Translations under genes and position numbers: made by a program
Shown: positions 54,373-64,000 of the stretch, piece by piece
Numbering within the stretch: the first letter of the stretch is position 1
Layout of the letters: every line of letters starts with the position of its first letter
Assembly (NCBI RefSeq): GCF_004803915.1
Contig: NZ_CP039396.1
Location: 558,001-622,000 of the forward strand
Source of the DNA: Duncaniella dubosii
Lineage (GTDB): Bacteria; Bacteroidota; Bacteroidia; Bacteroidales; Muribaculaceae
Length of the DNA stretch: 64,000 nt
Direction: 5' to 3'
Notes under the pieces: generated by a model
Databases searched by the model: none
Seen by the model: only the letters and a program-made list of their open reading frames with translations
What the model was told of the DNA's origin: nothing

Positions 54373-54715
54373 GGCGGATATGCGGCTCTGGGTATGCCGG
54401 CAGCCGGTATCGATGCGCTACGGCATCCGGGGTCTGGCCCAGATGGTGTGGTCGTGGAAGGGGCATTCTCCGGCATCGGGCGATGTGTATGTGTTTTTCT
54501 CAAAGGACCGCAAGACCATGAAGGCGTTGAAATGGGATGGCGACGGATTTTTGATGTACACAAAAAGACTGTCGCGAGGCCGTTTCCGGGAGGTGCTCAA
54601 AAAGGGCGATGACGGCGTGCGCAGGCTCCAATGGGACGATTTCTATATGCTGATGAGGGGCCTCACGCCTGTGAAGGTGATGGTCGAAAATCGCTTCAGA
54701 ATGGCCGTAAAATAA
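54356..54715 (+). CDS. tnpB: IS66 accessory protein TnpB
   Basis: The 119-residue protein has the conserved IS66 Orf2 features: RLWVCRQPVSMRYGIRGLA, DVYVFFSKDRKTMKALKWDGDGF and YTKRLSRGRF. TnpB is needed for efficient IS66 transposition, though its action is unclear. The exact start is not certain because several ATG codons lie near the tnpA end. Confidence 0.9.
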   Translation: MMWSLEADMRLWVCRQPVSMRYGIRGLAQMVWSWKGHSPASGDVYVFFSKDRKTMKALKWDGDGFLMYTKRLSRGRFREVLKKGDDGVRRLQWDDFYMLMRGLTPVKVMVENRFRMAVK

Positions 54716-54793
54716 GGCTTAATAATTTGTTAATCAAATAAATAAATGGCGTGGAAAGTTGCAAATGTCAGATATTTTTTGTAACTTTACACC

Positions 54794-56395
54794 ATGAAAA
54801 AGAACGAGTTGATAGAGTTTCTGCAACGTCAGATCGAGTTCCTTCAAGGGCGGCTCGACGAGGCGTTGGCCTCTGTCAGCTCGCTTACTTTATCCAATGA
54901 AAAGCTGCAGTCGACCAACGAGAAGCTTGTGGCGACTGTAGATGAACTGCGCAAGCAAATGGCCTCAATGGAGGAGGCTATGAAAGGCAAAAGTGCGGAA
55001 CTGAGCAAAGAGAAAGCCGCGCGTCAGGCAGTGCAGCGTCTGCAGGGCTCGCCGTCGGAGCGTCAGAAGAAACCGGTGACGACTCCTGCCACATCCGAAA
55101 CTCGACAGCAGAAGCCAGAGAAGAAACGTACCAACAACGGCGCCAAAAGGAAGACGCATCCGGAGTGTGAGGTGGAGACCATTATAGTGGAGCCTGACAG
55201 TCCGGACTTCAATCCCGAGGCGGCGACGTTTATCGGCGAGTGCGATGTCGTGCGCTACGTCATGGAGCCGATGCGCTTCAAAAAAATTATCTACAAGGTC
55301 AGAAAATACGTGCAGGACGAGAAAATATACAAAGGTTCCGCACCCGCCACACCGCTGCTTAACTCGCAGTATACATCTTCCTTCATAGCCGGACTCGCCG
55401 AGCTACGCTATCTCCACTGCATGCCACTTGAAAATGCTGTCGAATACTTCCGTGCCCACGGCTTCGACCTTGACAAAGGCACCGCACAGAAGCTCGTAAG
55501 TAAGGTAAGGGTACATCTGGAAAATCTATACAAGGCGCTGGGTCAGGCAATAGTCGCGGACAATTATATCTGCGGTGACGAGACCTATCAGAAAGTGCGG
55601 CTGCAGGTGGCAACTCCTTCGGGAAGAAAGATCAAGAAAGGCTACATATGGGTGTTCGTCGGCATGACAACCGGGCTTGTGTACTTCTTCTATGACGACG
55701 GCTCCCGCTCGGCCGAAGTCTTCGAGCAACACATAAAAGGCTTCAACGGAGCCTTCCAGTGCGACTATTACTCGGGATACCGGCATATCGGAATCGGTGG
55801 GATGAGCGGGATAAAACGCTTGCCATGCCTGCAGCACATCAAGCGAAAGTTTCTCGATCTGAAAGACAATCCAAAGGCGCAGGAAATAGCAAAGCTCTTC
55901 GGACTCCTTTACCACTTCGAGCATCAGCACCGCATAGGCAAAGACGGATGGACGGCGGGAAAGCACCTTGAGTGGAGACAACGATACTCCAAGGTGATGC
56001 TCGAGAAAATCCGCATGAGACTGACAGCAGTCAAAGACCGCATCGGCGTGCCACCCGACGACCCGCTGCTCGCCGCCACCGAACATGCACTCAAACAATG
56101 GGACGAGATACCACGCATCTTTGCCTCACCCACCTACAGACTCGACAACAACGAAGTCGAGCGAATCAACCGCTACATATCCCTGACCCGTCGCCGACTT
56201 ACAATCGGCTCCCACTCCGGAGCCGAAGCCGCCGCCCTGTACCACTCTCTTGCGATCACCTGCCACCGCTGCGGAGTCAACGTCTTCGACTACTTCTGCG
56301 ACATAATCGACCGATGTGCCGCATGGCCGCCAAACACCCCGATCGAAAAATACCGCGACCTGCTTCCCGACCGCTGGAAACTCTCACAAAAATAG
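54794..56395 (+). CDS. tnpC: IS66 transposase TnpC
   Basis: The 533-residue transposase has an N-terminal leucine-rich coiled coil (residues 1-80), a Lys-rich linker, a zinc-binding-like region, and a DDE domain. The catalytic residues should be the Asp in CGDETYQK, the Asp in FQCDYYSGYRHIG and the Glu in YRLDNNEVERINRY. The C-terminal DUF4372-like tail ends near LPDRWKLSQK. The reading frame is intact. Confidence 0.94.
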   Translation: MKKNELIEFLQRQIEFLQGRLDEALASVSSLTLSNEKLQSTNEKLVATVDELRKQMASMEEAMKGKSAELSKEKAARQAVQRLQGSPSERQKKPVTTPATSETRQQKPEKKRTNNGAKRKTHPECEVETIIVEPDSPDFNPEAATFIGECDVVRYVMEPMRFKKIIYKVRKYVQDEKIYKGSAPATPLLNSQYTSSFIAGLAELRYLHCMPLENAVEYFRAHGFDLDKGTAQKLVSKVRVHLENLYKALGQAIVADNYICGDETYQKVRLQVATPSGRKIKKGYIWVFVGMTTGLVYFFYDDGSRSAEVFEQHIKGFNGAFQCDYYSGYRHIGIGGMSGIKRLPCLQHIKRKFLDLKDNPKAQEIAKLFGLLYHFEHQHRIGKDGWTAGKHLEWRQRYSKVMLEKIRMRLTAVKDRIGVPPDDPLLAATEHALKQWDEIPRIFASPTYRLDNNEVERINRYISLTRRRLTIGSHSGAEAAALYHSLAITCHRCGVNVFDYFCDIIDRCAAWPPNTPIEKYRDLLPDRWKLSQK

Positions 56396-56425
56396 CCGCC
56401 CAAAACCTGGACGGCTATTTTTTTA
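56388..56425 (+). terminator. Terminator of the IS66 tnpC gene
   Basis: AAAATAGCCG pairs with CGGCTATTTT, then a run of T. It overlaps the tnpC stop codon. Confidence 0.85.
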
Positions 56426-56455
56426 AGCTATACCTGCTGTCGCGGACGGTTGTAC

Positions 56456-56463
56456 GTTTTGCA
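56456..56463. repeat. Target-site duplication of the IS66 element, right copy
   Basis: GTTTTGCA follows the right inverted repeat and matches 53878-53885. Confidence 0.92.
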
Positions 56464-56820
56464 TGGCAGGAAATCATTGCTGCCGATAATACGGAAATGC
56501 TTGATGTCCTCGGCGACTTGAAAGAGGAAGTCATCACAAAAATGAACAATCTCAACAACGCCATCTGGAATTCCGCTACCGGCAACGGAATCGAAGGTCT
56601 GAATAATGCCTACCATATCGGAGGAGCGTATTTCTGCAAGCTCACCCACTATCTTGACGAAAATCAAAGCAACGTGGATGAAGCCTACCGACTCCTTTGG
56701 GACAACCATTTGCGTGGAGTACTGTTTGAATATCTGCGAGGCTCTGTCGACGCTATGGAAAATCTAAAAATGCTTGAGAATATTTTCTTTAAAACAGACT
56801 CCGATGTTATGCCTGAATGA
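56464..56820 (+). pseudogene. mcrB: McrB-like gene, 3' part after IS66
   Basis: The 118 codons from 56464 continue the mcrB frame: MRRRFA at the left of the insertion joins WQEIIAADNTEML here, in the same frame once the insertion and one target duplication are removed. The part holds the helical C-terminal lid of the AAA domain (NNAYHIGGAYFCKLTHYL). It has no start of its own, though a hybrid transcript from tnpC might read into it. Confidence 0.87.
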
Positions 56821-58153
56821 CAACACCCCTTATAGTGTTAAAGCCGATGAACTATGCGCATACGATGCGTTGCGGGCAATAGCCAACCGGCCTGTCAAGG
56901 ATATTGTCGACAGTCATGGCAACAATCTGCTCATCTATCCCCATTCATTCCGGCAGAGCAAAGATAAAATCGGCAGTCAGAGCATATTGTCATGGCAGAC
57001 AATATGGAGAGACGGTAAATGTGACGGCTCTGATATATCGACAGGAAATGTCGTAGGGTTCATCGGTATAGACGGCTGTGACATCACCATAAAATCCCGG
57101 TTCTCCGAAAACACCGGGGAAGATTATTTCCTTCACTATATGCTGCAAAAAGCACTATGTATCAACATATTCAATCTCAGCCACAGTTCCAGGCCGGAAA
57201 CTCTGTTTGACTTCCTTCTCTTTCTGTTTCCAAAACACCTCAACGAAGCTCTTATGCAAGGCATTTATAAGGATTACCGTCATAACAGCTATAACGATGC
57301 CAACATCAGAGGTGTCATCGACATAAACCGGCACATAAACGCCAACATTCCTTTCAACGGCCGTGTGGCATACCACACACGGGAGCTAAGCTACGACAAC
57401 CGTGTGACACAATTGATACGCCATACGATCGAACACATCGCCACGACAGACATAGGCAAGAAACTGCTGGAAAATGAAGCTGAAACCCATGCTTCCGTTT
57501 CTCGGATAATAGCTGCCACCCCGGGCTACCGCCGACAAGACCGCAGCAAAATAATAAAAGACAATCTAAAACCCTTAAGCCATCCCTATTACACCCGATA
57601 TAAACCTCTGCAACAAATCTGCATGCGTATACTGAACCATGACAGACTTAAATATGGACCAAACGGCGACAGGATCTACGGCATATTGTTCGACATATCT
57701 TATCTCTGGGAAGAATATCTCTTCACACTCCTACGCCCTCTCGGATTCAAGCACCCCGACAACCGTTCAAACCGTGGCGGCATTTACCTCAGCCAATGCA
57801 ACCACTTCATACGCTTCCCTGACTTCTATGACAGCGAGACAGTCATTGATGCCAAATACAAAGTGAGCATCGACACCCGCAACGATATAAACCAGATGCT
57901 CACCTATATGTACACCTTGAAAAGCAGACATGGGGTCATCATACAGCCGGCGGTTGATTGTACACAAATTCAACCATTCCGGCTAAACGGACACGGCAAA
58001 GATCATGGTGCAACGCTATACATTTCATCATTGCGAATCCCACGCGCAGCCGTGAACTACAATGCTTTCAAAGCAGCTATGAAGACATCAGAAAACGAAT
58101 TTAAAACGATTCTGACATCTGTATTCAGAGAGAATGACACACCCCTACCCTGA
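56804..58153 (+). CDS. mcrC: McrC-like restriction nuclease subunit
   Basis: The protein of about 449 residues is the endonuclease partner of McrB in modification-dependent (type IV) restriction. The N-terminal domain has LCAYDALRAIANRP and NVVGFIGIDGCDITIKSRF; the C-terminal nuclease domain shows the PD-(D/E)xK motif in FPDFYDSETVIDAKYK (near residues 337-352). The start is uncertain: ATG at 56804 overlaps the mcrB end, while 56774 gives ten more residues. The frame is intact, but without a whole McrB it should not cut DNA. Confidence 0.87.
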   Translation: MLCLNDNTPYSVKADELCAYDALRAIANRPVKDIVDSHGNNLLIYPHSFRQSKDKIGSQSILSWQTIWRDGKCDGSDISTGNVVGFIGIDGCDITIKSRFSENTGEDYFLHYMLQKALCINIFNLSHSSRPETLFDFLLFLFPKHLNEALMQGIYKDYRHNSYNDANIRGVIDINRHINANIPFNGRVAYHTRELSYDNRVTQLIRHTIEHIATTDIGKKLLENEAETHASVSRIIAATPGYRRQDRSKIIKDNLKPLSHPYYTRYKPLQQICMRILNHDRLKYGPNGDRIYGILFDISYLWEEYLFTLLRPLGFKHPDNRSNRGGIYLSQCNHFIRFPDFYDSETVIDAKYKVSIDTRNDINQMLTYMYTLKSRHGVIIQPAVDCTQIQPFRLNGHGKDHGATLYISSLRIPRAAVNYNAFKAAMKTSENEFKTILTSVFRENDTPLP

Positions 58154-58195
58154 CACACCTCTCCGCCAAAACCATGAAGCAATTCAACATCCTAC

Positions 58196-58232
58196 AATAA
58201 AAAATGCCGGCCCGGTCAGGGTCGGCATTGAT
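58196..58232 (-). terminator. Terminator of eno
   Basis: On the minus strand AATGCCGACCC pairs with GGGCCGGCATT and is followed by TTTTTATTG. It faces the end of mcrC as well. Confidence 0.8.
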
Positions 58233-58255
58233 TTTTATCGAAGTTTCAGGCTCGA

Positions 58256-59551
<1,296 letters not shown>

Positions 59552-59631
59552 CTATGGTTAATTATAATTGAGTTTTTTACCTTTATTGGATAGCCTCTTG
59601 GGCGAACTGATGATTTTCGTAAATGCGAAGG

Positions 59632-59639
59632 CAAATTTA
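59632..59639 (-). promoter_or_regulatory. Promoter -7 box of eno
   Basis: The minus strand reads TAAATTTG, matching TAnnTTTG, 84 bases before the eno start. Confidence 0.55.
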
Positions 59640-59716
59640 CGAATTATCCCGAGGCTTTGCAACAAGTGTTTGTTTAATTTTTATTGTATTTTGTAAAAGC
59701 TTAGAAAAAATACTCA

Positions 59717-62700
59717 TTAATACTCATCCCAGCTCTTAATCTCGATTTCATCAAGCGGATGTGTGGTGAACGCGTCAATATATGCCGATGCGAGACGTGC
59801 GTTTGTCATCAGCGGGATATTGAGGTCAATAGCCGCACGACGGATCTTATAGCCGTTTGTCAGCTCTGTGGTCGAGAAATTCTTTGGGATGTTGATCACC
59901 ATGTCAACCTTGTGGTCATGGAGAAGCTCGATGGCCTGAGGCTGCATGTCGGGCTGCGACGGCCAGTAGACACGGATTGCAGGAATACCGTTGTCGTTGA
60001 GATAGGCATGCGTACCGCCTGTCGCATAAATCGTGTAGCCACGGTTGGCAAGCTCATGAGCCGCATCAAGAAGGTCGGCCTTCTGTTTAGCCGTACCGGT
60101 CGACATAAGCACAGCCTTCGACGGAACGCGGTTGCCGACAGAAATCATAGCCTTTATGAGTGCTTCGGAAGAGTCTACGCCGATACAGCCCACCTCGCCT
60201 GTCGAAGCCATGTCGACTCCGAGCACAGGGTCAGCGCCCTGCAGACGCGAGAAGCTGAACTGCGAAGCCTTGATGCCGACATAATCGAGGTCAAAAGCAT
60301 TCTTCGACGGTTTCTCGACAGGCAGACCGAGCATGACGCGTGTTGCAAGGTCGATGAAATTAATCTTGAGCACCTTCGACACAAATGGGAAACTGCGCGA
60401 CGCACGAAGGTTACATTCGATAACCTTGATGTCGTTGTTCTTGGCAAGGAACTGGATGTTGAACGGGCCGGAGATTTCGAGAGCCTTTGCGATCTGGCGT
60501 GAAATCTTGCGGATGCGGCGCATGGTCTCGACATAGAGTTTCTGAGGCGGGAACTGAATGGTTGCGTCGCCTGAGTGGACACCGGCATATTCGATATGTT
60601 CCGAAATAGCGTATGCCACAATCTCGCCGTCCTGCGCCACGGCATCCATCTCGATTTCCTTAGCACCGGAAATGAACTGCGACACCACCACCGGATGCTG
60701 CTTCGACACGTTGGCTGCAAGCTGCAGGAAGCGTGTCAGCTGCTCTTGGTTGTGACATACGTTCATCGCCGCTCCTGAAAGCACATAGCTCGGACGGACA
60801 AGCACCGGGAAGCCCACCTCGTCGATGAAGTCGTTGATGTCTTCGAGGCTTGTAAGTTCGCGCCAGCGTGGCTGGTCAATGCCGAGACGGTCAAGCATGG
60901 CCGAGAATTTGTTGCGGTCCTCGGCATTGTCGATGCTCTGCGCAGTGGTTCCGAGAATATTGATGTTCTGCGCGTCGAGACGGGTCGCGAGATTATTTGG
61001 AATCTGACCGCCAACTGAAAGTATCGTTCCGTGAGGCTGTTCAAGATCAAGAATATCCATCACACGCTCGAAAGTAAGCTCGTCGAAATAGAGACGGTCA
61101 CAGATATCATAGTCGGTCGAGACGGTTTCGGGATTGTAATTAATCATCACCGAACGCCAGCCCTCCTTCTTGACGGTAAGAAGCGCATTGACCGAGCACC
61201 AGTCAAATTCGACCGACGAACCGATGCGGTAAGCTCCTGAACCGAGCACCACAATCGAACGGTGGTCGTGTAGATAGTTCACATCGTTTTCGCGACCGTT
61301 GTATGTCAGATAGAGATAGTTGGTCTGAGCGGGATATTCGGCGGCAAGAGTGTCGATCTGCTTGACAACAGGGAGAATTCCGAGCTGTTTGCGGAAAGCG
61401 CGGACTTCGAGCAGCGATTTCTCGGGATCGGTCAGTTTGTCCTGATATACCTCGCGTGCAATCTGGAAGTCACTGAAGCCCTGTTCCTTTGCCTGACGCA
61501 ACAATGCTTCCGGGATTGCTTCGACTTCATCATAGCCGCTAAGCTCCTTGGCTGTGGCGATGATGTTCTGAAGCTTATAGAGGAACCATTTGTCGATTTT
61601 GGTCAGTTCATGAATGCGGTCGACGGTGTATCCTTTGAACAGAGCCTGTGCGATAGCGAAAATACGCTTGTCGGTAGGCTCTTTCAGAGCGTGTTCAAGC
61701 TCGGGAAGGTCGCGCTGGTTATTGCCGACGAAACCGTGCATGCCCTGACCGATCATGCGGAGTCCCTTCTGGATGACTTCTTCGAATGTACGTCCGATAG
61801 CCATCACCTCGCCGACTGATTTCATCGACGATCCGATTTCGCGTCGTACACCGTGGAATTTTCCGAGGTCCCAGCGAGGAATCTTACATACTATATAGTC
61901 AAGAGCCGGCTCAAAGAACGCCGAAGTCTCTTTTGTCACTGAATTCTTAAGGTCAAAAAGACCGTAGCCGAGTCCGAGTTTCGCAGCAACGAATGCCAAG
62001 GGATAACCGGTGGCCTTCGACGCAAGTGCCGACGAACGGCTCAGACGAGCGTTGACCTCGATTACTCGGTAGTCCATCGAAGTCGGGTCGAACGCATACT
62101 GCACGTTACATTCACCGACGATGCCGATGTGACGGATAATCTTGATGGCAAGCTTGCGCAGCCAGTGATAATCCTCGTTCGAGAGAGTCTGCGACGGAGC
62201 GACCACGATTGACTCGCCGGTATGTATGCCCAGCGGGTCGAAGTTTTCCATGTTGCAGACTGTGATACAGTTGTCGAAACGGTCGCGCACAACCTCATAT
62301 TCGACTTCCTTCCACCCCTTGAGCGACTTCTCGACAAGCACCTGAGGCGAAAATGCCAGAGCCTTCTCGACGAGAGCCACAAGCTCCTCCTCGTTGTCGC
62401 AGAAACCGCTGCCGAGACCTCCGAGGGCGTAGGCAGCGCGGACAATGACAGGATATCCCAGAGCGGCCGCCGCATTCTTGGCATCGGCTATCGAGTTGAC
62501 AGCCTCGCTCTTGATGGTCTTCACATCTATCTCATCGAGCTTTTTCACGAAAAGCTCGCGGTCTTCCGTGTCCATGATGGCCTGCACGGGTGTTCCGAGC
62601 ACTTCCACTCCATATTTTTCAAGGATGCCGGAGCGATGGAGCTCCACTCCGCAGTTAAGTGCGGTCTGACCGCCGAATGCAAGCAGGATACCGTCAGGCT

Positions 62701-62941
62701 TCTCCTTGCGGATGACACGTTCAACGAAATAGGGTGTCACCGGAAGGAAATAGATCTTGTCGGCAAAACCGTCGGATGTCTGGACGGTCGCGATATTGGG
62801 GTTGATGAGGACGGTGGTAATCCCCTCCTCCTTCATGGCCTTGAGTGCCTGTGAGCCTGAATAGTCAAACTCACCGGCCTCACCGATTTTCAACGCGCCG
62901 CTACCAAGCAGCAATACTTTCTTGATGTTCTCGTTACGCAT
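59717..62941 (-). CDS. carB: Carbamoyl-phosphate synthase large subunit CarB
   Basis: The 1074-residue subunit makes carbamoyl phosphate from ammonia, bicarbonate and two ATP for arginine and pyrimidine synthesis. It has two homologous ATP-grasp halves, each beginning with a GSG motif (LLLGSGALKIGEAGEFDYSG; VVLGSGAYRIGSSVEFDW), and a C-terminal MGS-like allosteric domain (TGTAKQKADLLDAAHELANR, YATGGTHAYL). RAAYALGGLGSGFCDN is in the first half. It follows carA by 27 bases in one transcription unit. Confidence 0.97.
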   Translation of the reverse strand: MRNENIKKVLLLGSGALKIGEAGEFDYSGSQALKAMKEEGITTVLINPNIATVQTSDGFADKIYFLPVTPYFVERVIRKEKPDGILLAFGGQTALNCGVELHRSGILEKYGVEVLGTPVQAIMDTEDRELFVKKLDEIDVKTIKSEAVNSIADAKNAAAALGYPVIVRAAYALGGLGSGFCDNEEELVALVEKALAFSPQVLVEKSLKGWKEVEYEVVRDRFDNCITVCNMENFDPLGIHTGESIVVAPSQTLSNEDYHWLRKLAIKIIRHIGIVGECNVQYAFDPTSMDYRVIEVNARLSRSSALASKATGYPLAFVAAKLGLGYGLFDLKNSVTKETSAFFEPALDYIVCKIPRWDLGKFHGVRREIGSSMKSVGEVMAIGRTFEEVIQKGLRMIGQGMHGFVGNNQRDLPELEHALKEPTDKRIFAIAQALFKGYTVDRIHELTKIDKWFLYKLQNIIATAKELSGYDEVEAIPEALLRQAKEQGFSDFQIAREVYQDKLTDPEKSLLEVRAFRKQLGILPVVKQIDTLAAEYPAQTNYLYLTYNGRENDVNYLHDHRSIVVLGSGAYRIGSSVEFDWCSVNALLTVKKEGWRSVMINYNPETVSTDYDICDRLYFDELTFERVMDILDLEQPHGTILSVGGQIPNNLATRLDAQNINILGTTAQSIDNAEDRNKFSAMLDRLGIDQPRWRELTSLEDINDFIDEVGFPVLVRPSYVLSGAAMNVCHNQEQLTRFLQLAANVSKQHPVVVSQFISGAKEIEMDAVAQDGEIVAYAISEHIEYAGVHSGDATIQFPPQKLYVETMRRIRKISRQIAKALEISGPFNIQFLAKNNDIKVIECNLRASRSFPFVSKVLKINFIDLATRVMLGLPVEKPSKNAFDLDYVGIKASQFSFSRLQGADPVLGVDMASTGEVGCIGVDSSEALIKAMISVGNRVPSKAVLMSTGTAKQKADLLDAAHELANRGYTIYATGGTHAYLNDNGIPAIRVYWPSQPDMQPQAIELLHDHKVDMVINIPKNFSTTELTNGYKIRRAAIDLNIPLMTNARLASAYIDAFTTHPLDEIEIKSWDEY

Positions 62942-62968
62942 GATGAAAGAATATCTGAGGGGATGACG

Positions 62969-64000
62969 TTAAAGCATATTGATAAATTCATCGAAAAGGA
63001 ACTCCGTGTCCTTAGGGCCGGAACTTGCCTCAGGATGGAACTGGGCTGAGAAATATGGTTTCGACTTATGGCGGATACCCTCGTTAGTGCCGTCGTTCAT
63101 ATTGATGAAAAGCGGTTCCCACTCCTCGGGGAGCGTCGCATTGTCGACCGCGAATCCATGGTTCTGCGAAGTGATGAAACAGTTTTCTGTCCCGACGCGG
63201 CGCACCGGCTGATTGTGGCTTCTGTGACCGTATTTCAGTTTATATGTCTTTGCGCCGGCAGCCTTTGCAAGAAGCTGGTTACCCATGCAGATACCGCATA
63301 TCGGCTTGCCAATTTCCATGGCCTTGCGGATATTGGCTACGGTAGCCTCGGCCATGTCAGGATTACCCGGGCCATTCGAGATAAACAGTCCGTCGTAGGG
63401 GATTGTGGTGAAGTCGTAGTTCCAAGGAACTCTTACCACCTTGACACCTCTGCGTGTGAGGCAGCGGATTATATTGTGCTTGACTCCGCAGTCGACAAGA
63501 ACCACGGTCTTTTCTCCGTCACCGTGAACCTCGACCTCTTTGCAACTTACTTTTCCGACGAGGTTTTCAACGTTCGGGTCATAAAAATCGACATCTCCAC
63601 AACCGTCAATCACTATTTTGCCGAGCATCGAACCATGTTCGCGGAGATGCTTGGTGAGCTGACGTGTGTCAATGCCGTAGATTCCGGGGATTTTTTCCTC
63701 CTGCAGCCACTGGGCCAGAGAGCGGTCCGCCTGCCAGTGGGAATGGTCATAGGAATAATCCTGAGCCACGATGGCCTGACAATGAATCTTGTCACTTTCG
63801 TAATATTCACTGACGTCGTCTTTCTCGCGACGCGGAGGAACGCCGTAGTTGCCGAGAATCGGATAGGTGGTGACGAGAATCTGCCCTTCATACGAGGGAT
63901 CCGTCAAACTTTCCGGATAGCCGGTCATAGCGGTGTTAAACACCACTTCGCCGGCAGTTGAGGCTTCATAGCCAAAGGATTTTCCTTCAAAAGTGGTGCC
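62969..64000 (-). CDS. carA: Carbamoyl-phosphate synthase small subunit CarA, partial
   Basis: The gene runs off the right edge; the frame is open to 64000 and the first visible residues are GTTFEGKSFGYEA, so only a short N-terminal piece is missing. It has the family segment VFNTAMTGYPESLTDPSYEGQ and a class I glutamine amidotransferase domain: the nucleophile cysteine in CGICMGNQLLAKAAG and the His/Glu pair in FHPEAS. It supplies ammonia from glutamine to CarB. No frame break is seen. Confidence 0.95.
   Translation of the reverse strand, partial: GTTFEGKSFGYEASTAGEVVFNTAMTGYPESLTDPSYEGQILVTTYPILGNYGVPPRREKDDVSEYYESDKIHCQAIVAQDYSYDHSHWQADRSLAQWLQEEKIPGIYGIDTRQLTKHLREHGSMLGKIVIDGCGDVDFYDPNVENLVGKVSCKEVEVHGDGEKTVVLVDCGVKHNIIRCLTRRGVKVVRVPWNYDFTTIPYDGLFISNGPGNPDMAEATVANIRKAMEIGKPICGICMGNQLLAKAAGAKTYKLKYGHRSHNQPVRRVGTENCFITSQNHGFAVDNATLPEEWEPLFINMNDGTNEGIRHKSKPYFSAQFHPEASSGPKDTEFLFDEFINML

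Larger units (their letters stand above)
53886..56455. mobile_element. IS66-family insertion sequence, 2570 bp, complete
   Basis: The ends are 21-bp inverted repeats starting GTACAACC (53886-53906 and the complement of 56435-56455, 19 of 21 matching). It carries the three usual genes tnpA, tnpB and tnpC and a terminator after tnpC. The 8-bp target duplication is perfect, so the insertion is recent and has not been rearranged. Confidence 0.95.

Noticed and set aside
55972..56820. A 282-codon frame joining the end of tnpC and the mcrB remainder
   Set aside because: The first 150 codons are an out-of-frame shadow of tnpC; only the part from 56464 is real mcrB coding sequence.

Overview
The window looks like a Bacteroidales chromosome, most probably Muribaculaceae or a close relative. 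The evidence is direct: many promoters have the Bacteroidetes form (TTTG, about 19-20 bases, then TAnnTTTG), there is a type V (Mfa/Fim) pilus operon of lipoproteins, there are DUF3575, DUF3868, DUF4906, DUF3853 and DUF3408 genes, and there is an NBU-like mobilizable element. The family-level placement is inference; no rRNA gene is present.

Layout. 1-77 is the start of a minus-strand secreted gene. 777-11051 is a five-gene type V pilus operon: DUF3575 barrel, DUF3868/OmpA protein, Mfa1-like stalk, Mfa2-like anchor, accessory fimbrillin and a large DUF4906 tip candidate. 11268-21031 holds three near-identical tRNA-Asp transcription units between housekeeping genes (YeiH-type exporter, lpxB, PepSY-like protein, glucosaminidase, DEAD-box helicase, nitroreductase, K+/H+ antiporter, AlkD). 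21291-34404 carries aquaporin, metalloprotease, peroxiredoxin, cupin with HxlR regulator, glycosyltransferase, sufCDS without sufB, pyruvate kinase, and an AraC-linked cluster ending in a flavodoxin gene cut off at an attachment site.

34400-49929 is a 15.5-kb integrative mobilizable element. It is bounded by a 29-bp direct repeat, and the right copy lies inside a tRNA(CAT) gene. Next to both ends are four copies of a TGTGTTCAAA arm site. It carries an integrase, a DUF3800 plus nuclease-like gene pair with a candidate small RNA, an unknown gene, DUF3853, a RepA-like ATPase, primase, DUF3408, MobC, relaxase and a membrane protein. Its cargo is a two-component system with outer-membrane proteins. 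50156-58153 is a SWIM-protein/McrBC type IV restriction operon whose mcrB is split by a complete IS66-family element with an 8-bp target duplication. 58256-64000 is enolase and carAB on the minus strand.

An important caveat is that at least eleven single-base indels break otherwise intact genes, including core genes such as lpxB, pyk and sufD. Ten of the eleven are deletions and most lie in short homopolymers. This pattern looks like residual consensus error of a long-read assembly rather than gene decay, so I annotate each such gene over its full length and state where the frame breaks. No CRISPR array and no rRNA operon is present.
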